Origin: Batillaria attramentaria
Taxonomy: Eukaryota > Mollusca > Gastropoda > Batillariidae
Direction of reading: 5' to 3'
Length of the DNA: 64,000 bases
Assembly: GCA_018292915.2 (NCBI GenBank)
Contig: JACVVK020000210.1
Coordinates: forward strand, 892,001 to 956,000
A model generated the notes under the pieces. The model worked only from the letters and a program-made list of their open reading frames with translations. It did not search any database and was not told where the DNA came from. Positions 60,217 through 64,000 of this stretch are shown piece after piece. The translations under genes and the position numbers were made by a program. How positions within the stretch are numbered: the stretch's first letter is position 1; each line of letters opens with the position of its first letter.

Positions 60217-61844
60217 CACACCTGTTCAGCAGTATTTACTGAATTTATAATTCCATGCACTAAAAACTTGAGAAATGATTCTGACCCTTTAAAAATTGAA
60301 AGTGGCGGTACAAAGACCCCCTAAAATTTTGAACTGGGGGTCAGTGGACCCTTTAGGTCTGCAGCTTTTAGGGAGCCCTGCCACACCAGAGGATGTGGTG
60401 GGGAACAGTCCTAAGGGCAGGTTGGGGGCTGGGGGGCTGAACATTATTTACTCCAGTCAGACTGTCAGGTCAGCCACGTTTGATGTATGCACGGTGTTAC
60501 ACAAACAGCAGGGTTCGTACAGGCATTGAATGTCTTTGAAATTTTTGGAATTTTGGGGACCCTTTTTCAAGTCTTTGAAAGTCTTTGAATTTCGATGTTT
60601 TGGAAAAAAAAAGTCTTTGAAAGTCTTTGAAAAAAACGCGAAATGATATTTTTTTCCCCACGACCATATTTTCGGGGCCAGCTCACTGTTTGCGCGTCTC
60701 TGGCCGTGTCACTGTGCCTTTCCTTTCGCTCCGTTCGCAAGTCAACTCTTGTACTATACGAGTATTCATTATTAGGATTGCGAGAGCAGGGTCTTTGAAT
60801 TTTTATTTTTGGTCTTTGAAAAGTCTTTAAAAAGTCTTTGAATTTTGTTCTCAAAATCCTGTACGAACCCTGAACAGGTCCTGTCGACAAAGCCAGAGGA
60901 AACGAGCAAAGTCTCGGAGTAAGCACAGTTTTTTACTCCCGCCTAGAGTAGGGGGTCGTACTCGTGCCACTTCTCAAAATGCGAGAAATCGACTAACCCA
61001 CTATACCACGCTGGCTACCCATTCAGCACTGTATAACTGTCGCATTTGCAGCAAACAAGAAGCCATATTGGGACAGGGGGAAGTAGCATTTTGCTTATGA
61101 ATCATTATGATTGTTTTTGTTGGTGTTGTGCACCATCCTCATTATCATGCATCTAGAAATCATTTGTGAGACTTCCTTGATGTAAATGATCTCAACTGTC
61201 TCAGCAGTGTTCTTTATCTTTCTTTGCAATTGCCTTGGGGGAAAAAAATTGAATCTGCTTCTCTGTGACCAAACATCTTATGAATGTTGCTTGCTTGGCA
61301 TCCACCTGTTTAAAAATTATGGTATTTCCTCAGTGCATGTCCCTTTGGTAGGGTTAAATTATCATGCTTACATTTTTCTTGTATTTCAGTCATGCAGTAG
61401 AGATGCAAATACAAGCGAAAATTTCAGTAGTAGTACTTTTGGGTTTTTGTTGGTTTTTGTGCTTTTATTTCTTTTTACTATGGTTTTTGTTGTTGTTATG
61501 TATGTCACTGTTTGCTTATTTCATTTATTCATGTCATGCATCCATCCATTCATCTTCATTTTCGTGCCGCGTGTACCCAGCGGGTGCATATTTCTGTGCA
61601 TGTCGAGCAGGTGTCAGAGGAAGGCGAGGCGCTGATTGAGGACCAGCCCAGCACATCTGGTGATCATGATGCCTCTGCCGATGCCGTGGTCATTGTTCCA
61701 GACCAGGACTCTGATCGCAGCTCGCCCGTACGCCTGGAGGGTTCTATCAATGCAGGCTATAGTTCCAGCGAGGACGACAGCGCATCAGGCAGCGGCAAGG
61801 GCAAGGGAAAGAAGAAGAAGAAGAAAACAAACCAAGTTGTGTAG
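48029..61844 (+). CDS. RNF13: RNF13, PA-TM-RING E3 ubiquitin ligase, 11-exon main form, ~479 aa
   Basis: RNF13 is an endosomal/lysosomal membrane ubiquitin ligase. Coding exons: 48029-48139 (exon from 48015), 48718-48804, 49310-49432, one of 52293-52383 or 53245-53338, 53924-54008, 55123-55231, 55682-55775, 56930-57010, 58235-58498, 59304-59461, 61611-61844. Every junction is GT-AG and in phase. Order: signal peptide (about 1-33), luminal protease-associated domain with several N-glycosylation sequons (NST, NYT, NWS), one membrane helix (about 184-204, [20 protein letters not shown]), basic juxtamembrane region, RING-H2 (C241, C244, C259, H261, H264, C267, C279, C282), then an acidic Ser-rich tail ending in polylysine. 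The human protein is about 381 aa; this tail is longer. The related RNF167 is the main alternative name, but exon-level similarity favours RNF13. Confidence 0.94.
51708..51831. repeat. compound CA / CCCA simple repeat
   Basis: CA run, then CCCCA/CCCACA units, then a second CA run, in the long RNF13 intron 49433-52292. The rest of that intron shows nothing beyond a retroposon tail (52019-52200) and scattered T or A runs. Confidence 0.9.
52019..52200 (-). repeat. non-LTR retroposon 3' tail, minus orientation
   Basis: CAATCAATGCATCTTTATTA and CCCAGAGGGACATTTGG are the complement of a LINE/SINE 3' end of the '..TCTGGGATAATAAAG' type with a TTGA-rich tail. It is followed by A/T-rich sequence. Extent uncertain. 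Confidence 0.6.
52293..52383 (+). other. RNF13: RNF13 alternative PA-domain exon a (30 codons)
   Basis: It encodes [20 protein letters not shown] and on to DLVQMAGGD. The acceptor is TTTCAG|GTC and the donor ATC|GTGAGT. It starts in phase 0 and ends in phase 1 (91 bp). It is homologous to the next exon (53245-53338) and to the single VLNAQ…AAIVHN segment of vertebrate RNF13. Joined to 53924 it gives GAT-CTT-GGA, in frame. Confidence 0.85.
53245..53338 (+). other. RNF13: RNF13 alternative PA-domain exon b (31 codons)
   Basis: It encodes [20 protein letters not shown] and on to MEMAADSK. The acceptor is TTCCAG|GTT and the donor AGT|GTAAGT. It starts in phase 0 and ends in phase 1 (94 bp). Joined to 53924 it gives AAG-TTT-GGA. 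Splicing exons a and b together would shift the frame, so they should be mutually exclusive. Confidence 0.87.
54057..54430. mobile_element. CAGRCTGGGGAA MITE, complete copy, 6-bp TSD
   Basis: The left end is CAGACTGGGGAATTTTCAG, the right end GCAATTTCCCAGCCTG. ATTACA lies at 54051-54056 and 54431-54436. It is 374 bp, non-coding, and lies 48 bp after the RNF13 exon ending 54008. Confidence 0.87.
54495..54540 (+). other. RNF13: candidate RNF13 alternative terminal exon (secreted PA-only form)
   Basis: The acceptor ATCGCAG is followed by one base that completes the Lys codon from exon 53924-54008, then 14 codons [14 protein letters not shown] and TAA. The phase fits as well as the regular next exon at 55123. 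Use would end the protein at about 181 residues, before the membrane helix and RING. No AATAAA is close downstream. It lies 65 bp after a MITE. Confidence 0.45.
54704..54982. mobile_element. long-TIR foldback element with poly-G loop
   Basis: Arms of about 65 bp: GCTCAGTTGGTATATTTC … GTGCAAATGTATACCAGTCA at the left, and complements to AACTGAGC at the right. A run of about 30 G (54791-54820) lies near the centre of the left half. Same family as 25753-26008. Confidence 0.85.
55926..56422 (+). mobile_element. non-autonomous element with transposase-like N-terminal remnant, 6-bp TSD
   Basis: Termini CAGGGATGACAACAGTC and (complement) CAGGATGACAACAACTT are inverted. ATTATT lies at 55920-55925 and 56423-56428. 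Inside, an ATG at 56202 starts [10 protein letters not shown]; after a one-base slip in a poly-A run the frame continues [17 protein letters not shown] and [15 protein letters not shown], a Cys-x2-Cys zinc-finger-like start as found in some transposases. RNF13 intron. Confidence 0.75.
57277..57768 (+). repeat. tRNA-derived SINE (family A), full length with TSD
   Basis: Third copy of the family at 20530 and 24624. The 14-bp direct repeat ACTACATCACTCGG lies at 57263-57276 and 57769-57782. It ends in an A-rich tail and lies in the RNF13 intron between the two RING exons. Confidence 0.93.
58567..58737 (+). repeat. tRNA-derived SINE (family C)
   Basis: The head has an A-box-like AGCATTGGACTTTCAATG and the B box GAGTTCGATTCCC. 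The body has TTTTTCTCGTTGCCCTGTC and GGAAAAAGGACGTTGAAC, then ACACCCACCCAACCACCC. Same family as 8397-8571 (minus). RNF13 intron. Confidence 0.75.
59527..60380. mobile_element. CAGGGCTCCCTAAA element, copy 2, 5-bp TSD
   Basis: Same termini as 34853-35736. CCACA lies at 59522-59526 and 60381-60385. An open frame at 59922-60134 begins [20 protein letters not shown] (a basic, nuclear-targeting-like start), probably the first-exon remnant of the parent transposase. (CA)n at 60160-60221. RNF13 last intron. Confidence 0.92.
60509..60872. mobile_element. CAGGGTTCGTACAGG element, 5-bp TSD, GTCTTTGAA repeats
   Basis: Perfect 15-bp inverted termini CAGGGTTCGTACAGG and CCTGTACGAACCCTG. AACAG lies at 60504-60508 and 60873-60877. 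Eight exact GTCTTTGAA motifs and one variant cluster toward the two ends, like subterminal binding sites. Non-coding, 364 bp, in the RNF13 last intron. Confidence 0.93.
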
Positions 61845-63300
61845 AGATGATTTAAAAACAAATTCCTTTCCTTTCAAAACTCTCACTATCACTTGGCTTG
61901 AGTTGAAGGCTCTGATTTCGCTAATGTTTAACTTCACTGACTTCTTATTTCTCTGAGCAGTGTTTGGAACAGGGTTGAATGTTGTTGTCGTTGTCGCAGT
62001 CAGTCAGACATAACTTGATTTCAGAATAGCTGGTTGAGAAGAGTTGAAGGTGCTTGATATCTAAACGTGAATACCACCCACAAAACTCGAGTGCCGTATG
62101 AAACGATGCGCCAACCACCTTCTAATTTTATGGCAGCATAATGAAAAAAGCAGGCATGTTATGTGTTCTTGCATGTCAGCCAGTCTATTCTCGAATCAAG
62201 AAAAGCCAAACTCGACGATGACAGTGGTGTACAGGGCACCCTTGGGTTTCTTACAACCATACTCGGAGGTGATACATACATTACTTCTTTCATATACAAA
62301 AAGGTGTTTTTTATGAACTTAGCCCAGCAATACTGAGAGTGCGGAGAGCAGGATTTAGTTCAGGTTTGACTTATTTTTCTTGTAATTCTCGTGCTTGGAA
62401 GGAATGAAAGATCATGTGTCCGCACCTAACTTTTCTTGTCAAGGTAAAGTCGGAGGTGGGTGGGGATTACACCTGGGGGCATTCACGAATTTTGTGGCAA
62501 AGTTTGGAGCAACAAAAACAGAAAATATATAATATCAGGAGCAGCTTAACGTGCCCAACAAAATCCTGCCTACTCCACCCTTCTCACCCACCTGCGCCTC
62601 CTTCATCCCTGTCCCAAAGACTGATGTCACACGGGAGGTTTTGTTTTTTTTGTCCAAACAAACAGTGAACGTGGTGTTCTCCTGTAACATGCGGCTACAA
62701 CATGCCTTTACCGTATGGCTAATTTTTCTGGAGCACATTTGGAGCTGTTTTCCATGTGTCTTTGTACAAAAATGTCTCCCGTGTGTCATGAGCCGAAGCT
62801 AATATGGCATTTTTGATTTCCTTTCCGCCACCGAACAATTCTGTGACTGGAGAAGTCATTTTGAAGGTCAGTTCCTGTCCCGCCACTCTTGAACTTGAAG
62901 CACTCGCGTGCATGCAGTGTACTTTTTTGGGTACATTTTGTAATTTCTGTGGACTCTTGTGTCAGTGATATCTGTCGACTGGTGGTTTTATATGTAGCTT
63001 GGTGCTGGCTTACTTCGCTGGAACTCTCAGTGTGAAGATTACTTACTAATTTAGTGCATAAGCAGAGAACTTTTGTATCAGTGGCATTACAACTAGTTTA
63101 TTCGTTTGCAGACAGCATCTTCAAATGTACATGATTATATGTCGCATATGTGCGAGTGTTGTACACCATCTTTTCATCTTTGGTATGATGAGGGTTGAAT
63201 ACCGTTACACTCACAGTGCTGGTGGGTGGACGAAGAAATTGATATTTTGCGGTTTTGTTCAAGTCCCCTGAAATAAATGTCATTCACACTAACAATCTTT
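61845..63300 (+). other. RNF13: RNF13 3'UTR
   Basis: No coding region after the stop at 61842-61844. The first clear AATAAA is at 63272-63277, giving a 3'UTR of about 1.4 kb. The remaining sequence to 64000 shows nothing I can name. Confidence 0.6.
63272..63277 (+). terminator. candidate RNF13 poly(A) signal
   Basis: AATAAA in CTGAAATAAATGTCATTC, followed by a moderately T/G-rich region. Best candidate for the RNF13 transcript end. Confidence 0.55.
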
Positions 63301-64000
63301 GATGCCATTGAATAGTTTTGCTTCATTTTGACATATGATGCCGTGTATTCCGATGTGTGATTTATTGAAATTCCTTGTCATCTACGCTGCCTGAACATTC
63401 TAAACCCATATTTCATTTGAAGACTGTTGAGGTGAATATGATGCATGCTTGTTGTGAATTTGAGCATTTTATGAATTTTTTTGTTCGTTTTGTTTTTAGT
63501 ACAATCCTCCAACATTTGTTGAAGTTTCAATCAGTTAGAACTGCTGTGAATGGACTCTCGATTCATACAGACGTCAAAGTGTTAACAAAACGAGTGCACA
63601 GCTCACCTGCTTGGCTGAGGGTTAACACTGGCCGAGCGTTGCATGTGTATTGTCTGTGCCCTTGCCAAGACCTGTAAGCGCTGTGATAATCACGTAGCGC
63701 GTAGCAGGCTTTCGTTGCTTCATCCTCCAGCCCTGCAGTGCCTTCAGCATTTCTAAAGAGATGGATATGTGCACTGAGGAAAAGCGTACCATACCATACT
63801 ATACCATGTTGCAGTTCACCAAGAAATCACAATACATGACACCGTTCTGATCTCTGAAACTCTGAGAAAATGTGGCAAAGTTTGATATGTCGGATATTTG
63901 TGCAGCGTGTAAAAGCTGGAAAAAATTGTCTTGCTGGCAATCGGCAAATTAGCGTTTACCATATGGAGTGTAGTATTCACTCCTGTGTTTTCAGCTCTGT

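Overview
This is a window of an animal nuclear genome. The genes are split by many GT-AG introns, DNA transposons, SINEs and CA/GT microsatellites are dense, and the conserved proteins are clearly metazoan. I think it is a lophotrochozoan, most likely a mollusc, because of the tRNA-derived SINEs, the abundant ACATGTA-type palindromes and the overall repeat style. That placement is inference.

Gene layout. (1) Plus strand, about 1-9369: the 3' part of a large gene I do not recognise. It carries two in-frame tandem-repeat tracts and three diverged copies of a roughly 35-residue motif. (2) Plus, 13349-14704: a single-exon msl2, with a RING finger and a C-terminal CXC domain. (3) Minus, 31433-19288: mitochondrial glutamyl-tRNA synthetase EARS2 in 14 exons, which add up to 526 aa with every splice phase matching. 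(4) Plus, 31850-34637: DNAJC19/TIM14 (PAM18), 6 exons, 118 aa. It is head-to-head with EARS2 across 416 bp. (5) Plus, 48029-61844, with a probable 5'UTR exon near 45.5 kb: the PA-TM-RING ubiquitin ligase RNF13, about 479 aa, including a duplicated PA-domain exon pair that looks mutually exclusive.

The rest is mostly mobile DNA. There is one Tc1-like element with a single in-frame stop in the transposase. Six non-autonomous elements have 5-bp target duplications, mostly with CAGG/CAGGG termini, and a second set has 6-bp duplications. A TTAA-flanked MITE group includes a 70-bp perfect-style hairpin and nested copies. Three copies of one tRNA-derived SINE each have perfect 13-14 bp target duplications. 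At least two other SINE families, long-TIR foldback elements and a LINE fossil are also present.

Most noteworthy: (a) the RNF13 exon pair at 52293-52383 and 53245-53338, which share start and end phase but cannot be spliced together in frame; (b) six 60-bp tandem units in EARS2, each carrying the 3' part of exon 3 plus its splice donor, so each of six identical donors keeps the reading frame; (c) three EARS2 splice donors with transposon insertions within a few bases of the splice site; (d) an RNF13 alternative terminal exon that would give a secreted PA-only protein. EARS2 and DNAJC19 both act in mitochondria and share a promoter region with a consensus CRE. Three of the four recognised genes (MSL2, DNAJC19, RNF13) lie on human chromosome arm 3q, so the window may preserve ancient linkage.
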